This document shows positions 27,000-36,600 of a stretch of 64,000 nucleotides of DNA, piece after piece. Below the pieces are notes generated by a model that was not told where the DNA came from, searched no databases, and saw only the letters and a list, made by a program, of their open reading frames with translations. The DNA is taken from positions 33,374-97,373 of the forward strand of contig CALXSF010000004.1 in assembly GCA_944391055.1 (NCBI GenBank). The letters are read 5' to 3'. The stretch's first letter is position 1. The number at the start of each line of letters is the position of its first letter. Both the position numbers and the translations under genes were made by a program. The DNA is from an uncultured Kiritimatiellota bacterium (GTDB taxonomy: Bacteria; Verrucomicrobiota; Kiritimatiellia; RFP12; DVOR01).

Positions 27000-29060
27000 T
27001 CACCAGAAGATGACGTACAGGGCGACGGTCGCGACGCAGACGACCAGGCCGAAGACCAAGGCCGGCTTGGACATCGTCATGTCGAGCGTCGTCTTCTGCT
27101 CAAACGTGACCTTCACCGGCATCTTGAAGAGAAGGCTATAGACGCACATGAGGGCCAGCGTGACGCAGAGTGTGTAGGAGGCGGCGATCAGGTAGTGCAT
27201 CTCCCCCTTCGCGCACCCAAAGCTCTGGAACCACGTGACCACGAAGTCGGGGAAGCAATGCCAGCCGAAGGTGGAGAAGCAATAATAGAGGATGGGCGCG
27301 GCAACCAGTCCGAACGTCCCCGCCCAACGCCCGGCGCTGCGGTTGAGCATGCCGAAGGCGAAGACCGCGAACACGCCGGGCGAGACGTAGCATTGGACGC
27401 TTTGGATGTAGGCGAAAATCGAATCGCTGTTCAGCGCGGCGGCGGCGACACAGCCGACGATCACGAGGAGCACGGTGACGGCACGCCCGACAAAGACAAG
27501 GTTGCCTTGCGTGGCCCGAGGCGCGAGATAGCGCTGATAGATGTCCATCGTGAAGAGGGTGGAGGTGGCGTTCAGCACCGCGGCCAAGGAGGAGACGATG
27601 GCGCCAAGGAGGGCGGCGAGGATGAAGCCCAGCACGCCGGGCGGGCACCAGTCGCGGACGGTCTTCATGAGCAGGCCAAGGGCGCCGTCGTATTTGTAGG
27701 TGTTCTTGACGACCGTGATGTTGCCATCCGCCATCGCGATCTCGCCAGGCTTGCCGGAGGCCTTGGCGAGCGCGTCGATGGTCGCGGCGTCGATGGCCGC
27801 GCCGTCCATGAGCCGGGCGTCGGGATAGGCCGCTTTAAGGCGGGCCAGGATGGGGGCGTTGTGCTTGGCGATCCACGCGAAGTCCGCCGGCGTGAGCCGC
27901 TTGGTGACGCGCTCCTTGGAGCCGTCCGTCTTCACGGCCCATTCGGTCCACGTGCCTTTGTCGACGCCGGACTCAAAGAGGATGAGGTCGTTCGCCCGAT
28001 ACGGCTGGACGCCGCGGATCTTGACGGTGGCATCCGCGGAGACTTGGATGGATTGCTGGACCTTTTGGGCCTGGAGGCCGGCCATGTCGGGGGCGAAGAG
28101 GTTGAAGGCGATGACGCCGGGGATGACGATGATGAACGGGATGAGGAGCTTGAGCGCGGCGGCCAGCACGATGCCCTTCTGACCCTCGGCGAGGGAACCG
28201 GAGCCGAGCAGGCGCTGGGTGATGTATTGGTTGAGGCCCCAGTAATAGAAATGGGGGATCCAGATGCCCATGATCAGCACGGTCCAAGTCATGGCGGTGG
28301 TGTTGGCCGGGCCCATGTGCATCTTGGGCTCGTTGAGAAGGCTGAACCGCTCAAGGAAGCCCATGTCCGGGTCAAGGGCGATTTGCTTGCCCTGCTCCGC
28401 GAAGGACGTGGCGACGGAGGCCTCGCCCAACGCGCGGCAGGCGATCCAGGCGATGAGGGCGCCGCCGACGATGAGGGCCGCGCCTTGGATGAGGTCGGCC
28501 CACGCACAGGCCTTGAGACCGCCGAAGAGCACATACGCGCCGGCGATGCACGACATGATGACGCAACAGGTGGAGAAGCCGATGGCGACGCCAAACTCGT
28601 TGAAGAGCTGCCACATCACCAACGAACCGGCGTAGGTGACGCCGATGAGGGAGGCGACGACGAGGATGCCGATCATCGAAAGGGTCATGAGCGTACGCGC
28701 CACATGGTTGAAGCGCATCTCGATGAACTCGGGCATCGTGGTGATGCCCGTCTTCAGGAAGTAAGGCAGGAAACAGAAGGCGACGACGACGAGCGTGATG
28801 GCGGCGGTCCATTCCCAAGAGGCACAGGAGATACCCTCGAGGCCGGCGCCCTGGCCGCTCATGCCGACGAATTGCTCGGCGGAGATGTTGGCGGCGATGA
28901 GCGAGAAGCCGATGAGCCACCATTTGAGGCCGCGCCCGGCCAAGAAGTAGTCCTCCGCGTTCGCCTCCGCCGCCTTCGTCCTGCGGCTTTTGAAGAAGCC
29001 GACGAACAGCACGCACGCGATGAATGCGAAGAAGACGATCACGTCCATCAGGATTTCCAT
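27000..29060 (-). CDS. Sodium:solute symporter (SSS/SGLT family) with a large loop insertion
   Basis: 686 residues with about 14 membrane segments. EDYFLAGRGLKWWLIGFSLIAANISAEQFVG is the SGLT-type N-terminal core (sodium/sugar site), followed by GLKACAWADLIQG and the second half with SSLAAVLNATSTLFTMDIY. A soluble stretch of about 140 residues lies between the IPGVIAFNLF and ALGLLMKTVRDWCPPGVLG helices. This is far longer than the loop there in typical SGLTs and resembles no domain I know. It probably imports a sugar. ATG 29060 has AAGGAAGAA upstream. Confidence 0.9.
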   Translation of the reverse strand: MEILMDVIVFFAFIACVLFVGFFKSRRTKAAEANAEDYFLAGRGLKWWLIGFSLIAANISAEQFVGMSGQGAGLEGISCASWEWTAAITLVVVAFCFLPYFLKTGITTMPEFIEMRFNHVARTLMTLSMIGILVVASLIGVTYAGSLVMWQLFNEFGVAIGFSTCCVIMSCIAGAYVLFGGLKACAWADLIQGAALIVGGALIAWIACRALGEASVATSFAEQGKQIALDPDMGFLERFSLLNEPKMHMGPANTTAMTWTVLIMGIWIPHFYYWGLNQYITQRLLGSGSLAEGQKGIVLAAALKLLIPFIIVIPGVIAFNLFAPDMAGLQAQKVQQSIQVSADATVKIRGVQPYRANDLILFESGVDKGTWTEWAVKTDGSKERVTKRLTPADFAWIAKHNAPILARLKAAYPDARLMDGAAIDAATIDALAKASGKPGEIAMADGNITVVKNTYKYDGALGLLMKTVRDWCPPGVLGFILAALLGAIVSSLAAVLNATSTLFTMDIYQRYLAPRATQGNLVFVGRAVTVLLVIVGCVAAAALNSDSIFAYIQSVQCYVSPGVFAVFAFGMLNRSAGRWAGTFGLVAAPILYYCFSTFGWHCFPDFVVTWFQSFGCAKGEMHYLIAASYTLCVTLALMCVYSLLFKMPVKVTFEQKTTLDMTMSKPALVFGLVVCVATVALYVIFW

Positions 29061-29177
29061 GTCATTCTTCCTTCCAGTCTTCCGGTTGGGATTGGCGGCA
29101 GAGGCATTTCCAAGTGTTTAAGCGACGCCAAGCGCTCCACGACCGAGGCTCGTCGCCGCCGCAAACGCAACGGTTTC

Positions 29178-29207
29178 AATTTATCATGAGGCGTCCCGGG
29201 CTGTCAA
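29178..29207 (-). promoter_or_regulatory. Promoter of the SSS symporter
   Basis: On the minus strand TTGACA (29202-29207) is followed 18 bases later by TAAATT (29178-29183), about 115 bases before the symporter ATG. The leader has no obvious riboswitch. Confidence 0.6.
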
Positions 29208-29245
29208 GCCCATCCTGCCCGGCGCGTGATGAGGCGCGCGCGGAT

Positions 29246-29274
29246 TTGACGGCCTGTCCGGGAAACCGTATAAT
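29246..29274 (+). promoter_or_regulatory. Sigma70-type promoter of pfkA
   Basis: TTGACG (29246-29251), 17-base spacer, TATAAT (29269-29274): the closest match to consensus in the window. The leader is about 45 bases with GAGAGGA before the pfkA ATG. Confidence 0.85.
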
Positions 29275-29326
29275 AACGCCCCAACTCACCCGCATTGGGG
29301 CGAGGGCACACGAGAGGACACACGTT

Positions 29327-30697
29327 ATGGCTTCGCTGTTCGAGCGCATCTTCGAGGATCCGTCCAAGTTCACGTTCATCACCGAGAACCTCGGCGAGTG
29401 CAAGGTCGACTCCCCGGTCCGCAACACCAATTTCGTCCGTGACGAAGACATGCACTCCCTGCTGAGCGTCCGCGCCGGCTACGTCCACGATTTCGTCAAG
29501 AAATACGGTGCCGTGCCCAAGCTCGAGAGCGCCGGCCCCCACCGCAAGATCTTCCACGACCCCTCCGCCACCCGCGCCGCCATCGTCACCGCCGGCGGCC
29601 TCTGCCCCGGGCTCAACAACGTCATCAAGGGCCTCGTCGAGGTGCTCACCTTCGGCTACGGCATCAAGACCATCTACGGCTTCCGCTACGGCTACGCCGG
29701 GCTCATCCCCGAGTTCGGCTACGAGCCCATGCTGCTCACCCCCGACAAGGTCGACACCATCCACGAATGGGGCGGCACCCTCCTGGGCTCCTCCCGCGGC
29801 CAGCAGGACACCGCGCGGATGGTCGACACCCTCGAGCGCATGGGCATCAACGTCTTCTTCGCCATCGGCGGTGACGGCTCGCTGCGCTGCGCCCGCGACG
29901 TCTCCAACGAATGCCGCCGCCGCGGTCTCAAGATCTCCGTCGTCGGCATCCCCAAGACCATCGACAACGACCTGCACTTCGTCGGGCGGACCTTCGGCTT
30001 CGAGACCGCCGTCGCCGCGGCCGTCCCGGCCATCCGCTCCGCGCACTCCGAGGCGCTCGGCGCCCACTATGGCATCGGCCTCGTCAAGCTCATGGGGCGC
30101 GACTCCGGCTTCATCGCCGCCTACGCCACGCTCGCCAACCCCGTCGTCAACTTCTGCCTTATCCCCGAGCAGCCCTTCACCGTCGAGGGCGAGCACGGCC
30201 TGCTCGCGGCGCTGGAGCGGCGCTTCGCCTCCGGCAAGAGCCACGCCGTCATCGTCGTCGCCGAGGGCGCCGGCCAAGACCTCATGGAGGGCGAGGTGCG
30301 CAAGGACGCCTCCGGCAACATCCTCAAGAAGGACATCGGCGAGTTCCTCAAGAACCGCATCACCGAGCACTTCAAGGCCCGCAAGGAGGATGTGACGGTC
30401 AAGTACATCGACCCCTCCTACACCATCCGCTCCTGCCCCGCCGACGCCTCCGACGCCGTGCTCTGCTACCGCCTCGCCCGCATGGCCGCCCATGCCGCCA
30501 TGGCCGGCCGCACCAACTGCGTCGTCGGCCGCCTCAACGACGATTACTCCCTGGTGCCCATCCCCTTGGCCACCATCGAGCGCCGCAAGGTCGAGCTCAC
30601 CTCCAACCTCTGGTCGTCCGTCCTCGACGCCACCGGCCAGGAGTTCTACCTCAACCCCGACACCTCCAAAGCCCCCGGCACGCTCTACGCGCCCTGA
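29327..30697 (+). CDS. pfkA: 6-phosphofructokinase, ATP-type residue in a PPi-type backbone
   Basis: 456 residues with a long N-terminal extension before the PFK fold (GGLCPGLNN, 90-98). GGDGS (181-185) has Gly where PPi-dependent enzymes have Asp, predicting ATP use, whereas GIPKTIDND (207-215) keeps the Lys of the PPi-type lineage. This mixed signature is known from trypanosomal and some bacterial ATP enzymes. It phosphorylates fructose 6-phosphate in glycolysis. ATG 29327 is downstream of a clear promoter; the frame to 29024 is a shadow. The gene is monocistronic, ending in a strong terminator. Confidence 0.93.
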   Translation: MASLFERIFEDPSKFTFITENLGECKVDSPVRNTNFVRDEDMHSLLSVRAGYVHDFVKKYGAVPKLESAGPHRKIFHDPSATRAAIVTAGGLCPGLNNVIKGLVEVLTFGYGIKTIYGFRYGYAGLIPEFGYEPMLLTPDKVDTIHEWGGTLLGSSRGQQDTARMVDTLERMGINVFFAIGGDGSLRCARDVSNECRRRGLKISVVGIPKTIDNDLHFVGRTFGFETAVAAAVPAIRSAHSEALGAHYGIGLVKLMGRDSGFIAAYATLANPVVNFCLIPEQPFTVEGEHGLLAALERRFASGKSHAVIVVAEGAGQDLMEGEVRKDASGNILKKDIGEFLKNRITEHFKARKEDVTVKYIDPSYTIRSCPADASDAVLCYRLARMAAHAAMAGRTNCVVGRLNDDYSLVPIPLATIERRKVELTSNLWSSVLDATGQEFYLNPDTSKAPGTLYAP

Positions 30698-30717
30698 CCC
30701 CGGCCTTGACGTTTGGG

Positions 30718-30747
30718 AAAGCCCCCGCGGAAGCGGGGGCTTTTTTG
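30718..30747 (+). terminator. Rho-independent terminator of pfkA
   Basis: A-GCCCCCGC (30720-30728) pairs with GCGGGGGC-T (30733-30741) around GGAA, followed by a run of T. Confidence 0.92.
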
Positions 30748-30764
30748 TTGGCGCGGCGAACGCG

Positions 30765-30793
30765 AAAAGCCCGCCCCGCGGCGCGGGACGGGC
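30765..30793 (-). terminator. Terminator of the Na/Pi cotransporter gene
   Basis: On the minus strand GCCCGTCCCGC (30783-30793) pairs with GCGGGGCGGGC (30769-30779) with one mismatch, followed by TTTT (30765-30768). Confidence 0.75.
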
Positions 30794-30815
30794 AAAGGAG
30801 GGCGCGAGAGGCGCC

Positions 30816-32555
30816 TCAGCGGGTCTCGTCGAGCATGGCCTCGCCGATGTTGAGGCAGTCTTCCTTGAGGCGGCGATAGAGGTTGAGGACGTCGAGGACG
30901 ATGACGACGCAGAGCGGGTCGATGGAAGGGTCTTGCCCGGCCAGGCGGGCCATCTGCGCCTTGCGGATCTGCTTGACGCGGGCGGAGATGGCGGCGGCGT
31001 CGGAGCGCATGTGGGCGAGCAGGTCGGGCGCGTGGGTCTTGCCTTGACGGAAGGCCTCGGAGACGGTGGCGGCGAAGGCCCGGCAAAGGTCGTGGAGGCT
31101 CAGCAGCTCGTCGCGCCCCTGGGCGGAGAGGCGCAGGCCCCCGCGCCGCATGCGGATGAACTGCTTCAGGAGCGCGGCGACCTCGTCGGAGACGGACTCG
31201 TACTCGTCGGCCACGCGCAGGAGCATCCGGGCGCGGTAGGCGACATCGGAGGGAAGGTTGGCGGACATGATGGCGCCGAGGAAGGAGGAGACCTCATGCT
31301 GCACCACGTCGAGCTCCTCCTCGGCGTGGAAGATGCCGTTCTCGAGCGCCTCGTCGTTCTGCCCGAGGAGCACCTTGCGGAAGTCGTCGATCAGGCCCTC
31401 GCAGCGGTGGCTCATGTGCTCGACCTCCCTGCGGGCCTGCTCCACGGCCACGACGGGGGCGAGCTTGAGGGGGTTGAGGACGGCCAGGCGCGGCAGTTCG
31501 CGCACCTTGGGGTCGGGGATGATATGGGTGATGAGCCAGGCGAAAGGCTTGGTGAAGGGCAGGAAGATGCAGGTGTTGATGAGGTTGAAGGCGGTGTGGA
31601 CCCCGGCCACGGCGAAGAGCAGGCTGCTCCCCTCCATCGCGTCGATGCCGAAGAAACGCACCGCCACCGGAAGGAAGAGCGGGAAGAGCGGCGCCATGAT
31701 AAGCACGCCGATGACGTTGAAAAGCGAGTGCGCCAGCGCGGCGCGGCGGGCGTTGGTGGGCGCGCCGATGGCCGCCAGCCACGCCGTGACGGTTGTGCCG
31801 ATGTTCATGCCCAGCACCAAAGAGGCCGCCGTGTTGAAGTCGATGCTCCCCATCTGCACCAAGATGATGGCGATGCCCGTGGTGGCCGAGGAACTCTGCA
31901 CGATGGCCGTGGCCACCGCCCCCACCACGATGCACTTGGCCATCCCCCACACCGAGAAGGCGCCGTCCGCGCCCGTGGCGGAAAAGAGGCTCATGGCCTC
32001 GCGCATCCCCGCCGAGTCGGAGATGGGCTTCAGCGCCCCGCTCATGAACTCCAGCCCGAAGAAGATCAGCCCCAGCCCCAGGAAGATGAGCCCCACGAAC
32101 TTCCACCGCTCGCGCGTCGCGAAAAGGTAGACCAGCGAGGCCACGCCGATCAGCCACATGATGGCCGTGATGCCGATCTTCGGGAAGGCCGCCACGAGCC
32201 ACGCCGTCGCTGTCGTGCCGATGTTCGCCCCGATGATCACGTTGATGGCCTGGAGCAGCGTCATGATGCCCGAGGTCACCATGCCCACCACCATCACCGT
32301 CGTCACGGACGAACTCTGGATGATGGCGGTGACGATCGTGCCGGTGGCCACCCCCGCCAGGCGGTTCGTCGTCGCCGCCGCCACCAGCTTGCGCATTCGC
32401 GGCCCCGCCACGCCCTGGAGCCCCTCGGAGATCTGCTTCATCCCCAACAGAAAGACGCCCAGGCCCCCCAGCAGACAGGCGACAATCGCCGCCGCGCTGA
32501 GCTCCGTCTCCAACACGGGGAACCTCCCCGCCAATGCCGCGATTGCCGCCAACAT
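30816..32555 (-). CDS. Na/Pi-cotransporter II-related protein with PhoU-like C-terminus
   Basis: 579 residues. Two inverted membrane repeats each carry the QSSS signature (IIQSSSVTT and IVQSSSATT) with matching GANIGTTATAW and GMNIGTTVTAW segments. From about residue 360 a cytoplasmic helical PhoU-like domain follows. It resembles NptA/YjbB proteins that move phosphate with sodium, in or out. The start at 32555 follows AAGGAG at 9-base spacing; the longer frame to 32624 would run through a terminator. Probably transcribed separately from the LysM gene upstream. Confidence 0.93.
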   Translation of the reverse strand: MLAAIAALAGRFPVLETELSAAAIVACLLGGLGVFLLGMKQISEGLQGVAGPRMRKLVAAATTNRLAGVATGTIVTAIIQSSSVTTVMVVGMVTSGIMTLLQAINVIIGANIGTTATAWLVAAFPKIGITAIMWLIGVASLVYLFATRERWKFVGLIFLGLGLIFFGLEFMSGALKPISDSAGMREAMSLFSATGADGAFSVWGMAKCIVVGAVATAIVQSSSATTGIAIILVQMGSIDFNTAASLVLGMNIGTTVTAWLAAIGAPTNARRAALAHSLFNVIGVLIMAPLFPLFLPVAVRFFGIDAMEGSSLLFAVAGVHTAFNLINTCIFLPFTKPFAWLITHIIPDPKVRELPRLAVLNPLKLAPVVAVEQARREVEHMSHRCEGLIDDFRKVLLGQNDEALENGIFHAEEELDVVQHEVSSFLGAIMSANLPSDVAYRARMLLRVADEYESVSDEVAALLKQFIRMRRGGLRLSAQGRDELLSLHDLCRAFAATVSEAFRQGKTHAPDLLAHMRSDAAAISARVKQIRKAQMARLAGQDPSIDPLCVVIVLDVLNLYRRLKEDCLNIGEAMLDETR

Positions 32556-32605
32556 CCTAACATTCTCCTTGCGAAAACCTAACACTCCCGCCGAAGACGG
32601 GCACA

Positions 32606-32639
32606 AAAAAGGGGCGACCGGCACGCGCCTTCGCCCCTG
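32606..32639 (-). terminator. Terminator of the LysM/thioredoxin unit
   Basis: On the minus strand AGGGGCGA (32632-32639) pairs with TCGCCCCT (32611-32618) with an inner GGC/GCC step, then TTTTT. Confidence 0.88.
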
Positions 32640-32648
32640 ATGAGAACC

Positions 32649-33200
32649 TTATGGGTCGGGGATGAACAACGTCTGCCCCACGCGCAGTTTGGTGGGGTCG
32701 GTGATATTGTTGGCCTGCATGATCGCCTTCACCGACACCTTGTAGGCCAAGGCGATCGCCGAGAGCGTCTGCCCCGCCTCCACCGTGTGGCTGTAGCCCG
32801 AACGCTGCCGCTCCGCCTGCCGCTCCCGCGCCTCGGCCGCCCGGGCCTGCTCCTGGCGCTTGGCGATGGCCGAGATCCGCGCGGAGAGGTCTTCCACAAT
32901 CTCGTCCCGCAGGCGCCCCTGCGCGGAACGCACGGCGGCAAGGTCGGAACGGAGCGCGGCCACCTCGTCCTTCGACGCCAGCCCCGAATCCCCCGAACCG
33001 CGCTCCAGAGCCGCGATCCGCGCCGCCAGGGAAGACTGCCGCTGCTCGATGGCGTCGAAGCGCGCCGCCAAGGTCTGCACCTGATACTGAAGCTCGCGCA
33101 GCGCCTGGGCCTGCTGGGCGTAGGCCGAGCCCACGGCCCGCTGGGCCGGGGCCGCCGCCGCCAGCAACGCCGCCGCCGCGAGCGCAAGGAACGTCCGCAT
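32649..33200 (-). CDS. Periplasmic coiled-coil protein with C-terminal LysM domain
   Basis: 183 residues. Signal peptide (FLALAAAALLAAAAPA), a long Ala/Gln/Arg-rich coiled coil (about 28-130), then one LysM domain (HTVEAGQTLSAIALAYKVS to VGQTLFIPD, about 137-181). LysM binds peptidoglycan, so the protein probably sits on the cell wall in the periplasm. It follows trxA by 14 bases in one transcript ended by a strong terminator. Confidence 0.85.
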   Translation of the reverse strand: MRTFLALAAAALLAAAAPAQRAVGSAYAQQAQALRELQYQVQTLAARFDAIEQRQSSLAARIAALERGSGDSGLASKDEVAALRSDLAAVRSAQGRLRDEIVEDLSARISAIAKRQEQARAAEARERQAERQRSGYSHTVEAGQTLSAIALAYKVSVKAIMQANNITDPTKLRVGQTLFIPDP

Positions 33201-33214
33201 GGCGCCCGCCCCGC

Positions 33215-33541
33215 TCAGCGCGCCGCCGCCTGGGCGAGTTTCTCGAGCAGGACGTCCGCGCGCGTCACGCCCACCGTCGTGTCGACCGCCTGGCCGTCCT
33301 TGAAGACGATCAGCGTGGGGATGGTCTGCACGCCGAAACGCACCGCCAGCGCGGGGGCCTTGTCAATATCCACCTTGCCGACGCGCACCTTCCCCTCCAG
33401 CTCCGGCGGGAGGGCCAGCTTGTCCAAGATCGCCCCCTGCATTTTGCAGGGACCGCACCACGTGGCCCAGAAATCCACCAACGTCACGCCCGAGGCCACC
33501 GCGGCGTCGAAGGACGACTCGTCGAAATGCTCAATCGTCAT
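33215..33541 (-). CDS. trxA: Thioredoxin
   Basis: 108 residues with the active site WCGPCK and the cis-proline in TIPTL. There is no signal peptide, so it is a cytoplasmic disulfide reductase. The length is standard. It is first in a two-gene unit with the LysM protein; GAGGAATGAGCC precedes the ATG. Confidence 0.96.
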   Translation of the reverse strand: MTIEHFDESSFDAAVASGVTLVDFWATWCGPCKMQGAILDKLALPPELEGKVRVGKVDIDKAPALAVRFGVQTIPTLIVFKDGQAVDTTVGVTRADVLLEKLAQAAAR

Positions 33542-33577
33542 GGCTCATTCCTCGTCAGGAGTTCGTACAACGCCCCC

Positions 33578-33588
33578 AGTATAACACA
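33578..33588 (-). promoter_or_regulatory. Extended -10 box of trxA
   Basis: On the minus strand TGTGT (33584-33588) directly precedes TATACT (33578-33583), about 37 bases before the trxA start. No clear -35. Same TGTGn-TATACT form as elsewhere in the window. Confidence 0.6.
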
Positions 33589-33623
33589 AAACGCCGCCTC
33601 GCCGAAACAAGCGCAAGGAGCGA

Positions 33624-36600
33624 TCAGCCGCCCTGTGCCGCCTCGGCGGCCAAGGGGGACGCCGAACGGCAGGCCTCGACGCGGAAAAGTCCCCCATCCG
33701 ATTCCTGCGGCGCCGTGATGGTGACGCTCCGCCCATCAGGCCCCACGGCCTCCGAGACGCCCAAGACTCGGTCGTCCGAGACGGAGCGGAGACGGAACGT
33801 CGTGCCAGGGACGAAACTGGCCCCGACCGGCGCACGCAGCGCGGCGGCGACCGCGAGGCGCCCCCCGTCAAACGTCAGATCCGTGACGGCAAAGTCATAG
33901 CACACCTCCACGCCGCCCTCCCCATCCGCGTGCGCGATCCCATCCAGACACGCCAACGCCTCGGAAGTCGCCGCCGCGTCAAGTGGCCTCCCGTTGCCCA
34001 ACGCCCGAACGGCAGAAGGGACGACATTGCCGTTGACGCGCGTGAGCGTGGCCGCGGCGGCGGGAGAATAGGCGGAGGCGTCGTCGTCGGCGCCATTGGG
34101 CTTGGGCGGCGGCGTGGGACGCACCCAGATCTCCAGGTTTCGGACGGCGTAAGCGCCAAAGGTGAAGGCCTCGGCGAATTCATCAAGGAAAACCCCGTTG
34201 ACGGAAGGCGTCCGACCGCTGGTGTGGGTGGCCAGATCCCCGATGAGCACCTCATCCTCCCCACTGTCGGAGCCCCAACGGTTGTAGGCGAAAAGCAGCG
34301 TCGCCGGGGTGGCGGCCTCGGCCGTGCGAAGCCAAAACTGGAAAATGCCGTAGGCGCCCGTGGCGTTGAGGGTGTCGTTCCAGTCATACCATCCGGCGAG
34401 ACCGGCGGGAAGCCCGGACGCGCCGTCCGCCGAGCCCGCGCTCCCGGGCGCGAAGGCCACAAAGCACGCGGCGGGGCCGGCGGCCTCGGGGAAGGCGTTG
34501 CCGAAGACGTGCGCGTCTCTCAGGTCTGCCTGAAGCACGGCGTCTGGCAGCCCCAAAGGCAACGCGCCCGGCGCGGCCGCCGCGGAGACCCAGACCGTCC
34601 GGACGGGGCCGCCGGGACGGGCCAGCTCCAAATAATAGGCCACACGGTCAAAATCCGGGACCGTGTCCTTCTCCAACGCGGCCTCCGCCTCGTCGCGCAC
34701 GGCGGCGGAACGAAGCCCCTCCGGCGTCCACCGGACACGGATGTAACCCTCGGCCTCCGGGATGTTCGCCTTGGCGCCAAGCCCGGCCGGCGCGAACGCG
34801 GCCTCGGCCGTCTCGGCCGCGGCCTGCCCGGCGCGGCGGGCGGTGAGGCTCAGCGCGACCTCCCGCCCGGCGGCAAGCGGCTGTGGGAGGGCGCCCGTGA
34901 GGACACGCCCGTCCTCGGAGAGCGTCAGTCCCTCGGCCTCCTGCCCTGCGACCGTAAGGCGGAGCCCGTCGGGCACGACGTTGTGGTTGAGCGCGACGGC
35001 GACCCGCGCGCAATCCCCCTCCGGCGACCAGGCCGCGACGACGGCGAGCGCTTCCCGGAGCCCCTCCTCCCGGGCGGCGATTTGCTCGATGGCCGCGCGC
35101 CACACCGCCGCCATGCGGTTGTAGCCGGCCTGGTTCGGATGGAGGTTGTCGAGGAACCAAGGATTGGCCGCCCCCCGCTCGGCGAAACCGATCGCGTCCA
35201 ACATGCTGGCCAAGCGCACCTTGGCCGTTTCGCCGAAAGCCGCGCGCCCGGCGGCGTTGGGGACGCCGAGCACGCAGGGCACCGCCGCGCCGTCCGCCTC
35301 GACCGTCCGCTCGGAGATGTCGAAAAGGCTGAGGATGGCTTCGTTGTAGGCGGGGCGGAAGGCGTCGGCCTTGTAATCCTCTTCGGTCTGGCCACGCGTG
35401 GCGATGATGGGGGAGACGATCACCCAGGCGTCCGGGCGCAACGCCACGAGGCGCCGCACCAACGCCCGCCATTGCGCAAAGGCCGCCGCGGGGTCGCCGC
35501 CCGCGTCGTTCGTGCCGATCATGAGGGTGATGACGTCAGGGTGGCCGGCGGCATCCAGGAAATTGGCGACCCCTTCCAGATAACCGGCGCGATTGCCGCC
35601 GGTATGGATGCGCTGCCCGCTGATGCCGTTGTGCCTGCGGCACTCCGGCAAGGTCGGCGCGTTGGCCGCGGCGAGCGCGTCGGAGTAGAGATTCTCCCAA
35701 AAGCCTGCCGAACGGACAGACCAGGCGTCCGCCGCGAAGCCATCGAAGAGCGGCCGCCGCCAGTTCGCGCCATTGGAGGAGCCATGCGTGATGGAATCGC
35801 CCATCGGCAAGACGGTCAGGTTGGCCTCGGCGCGGCGGACGGTGGCCAGGAGCCGATTGCCCAAGACGCTGAGGGTGAGCGCGGGCGGGCACGCCTCCGA
35901 CCAATCGACGAGCGCCTCCCAAACAGCCTCCCAATCCGCCGCGCCGTCCTCGGGAAGCGTAAGCACCGCTCGCGAACCGACGGGGGCAAGCGCCAGCGCT
36001 CCCGTGTCCAAGCCCAACCGCGTCCGCGCCGCGTCAAAACGCGTGCACACGGCGCCCGCGCCGCACCGCGCCATGCCGTCGCGGGCGAACGCGACGATGG
36101 CCGCGTCGGAGGCCTCGCCGCGGAAGACGGCCACCCGCTCAAGGGTAAAATCAAGCCCGCCCGCCGTCGCGCCCACGAAGTTGCCGAAGCAGATTCGGTC
36201 GGCGCCGAGCCCCGTCCCCTGAAGCCCCGTGACCGCGGTCCACGCGGGCGTGCCGCCCTCGCAGGGGAAGACGGTCATGCGCACAGGCCGTGTGCCCGTG
36301 GTGAAGGCCACGCACACGCTCCCCTCGCCGTCGAGTGCGTCGGCCGGCGGGAAGACGTTGCAGCCGCCCCAGACGCCGTTGCCCCACGTGCCCGCCAGAG
36401 TGGGCCTGCCATTCGCCACGCGGAGCGCGCACCCCACGCCCGTCTTCCCGTCGCCGACATGGATCAGCGGCTTGCCGTCCGCCTCGCGCCACGGCACGCC
36501 GCGTACCACGGCCACGACGGTCAGGGCGTCGGCGGAGTCGTAACCCACGCCCAGGGCCCGCCCGCCGAAGGTGAGCGTCGGCGCGGCGCCGCCCCCGGTG

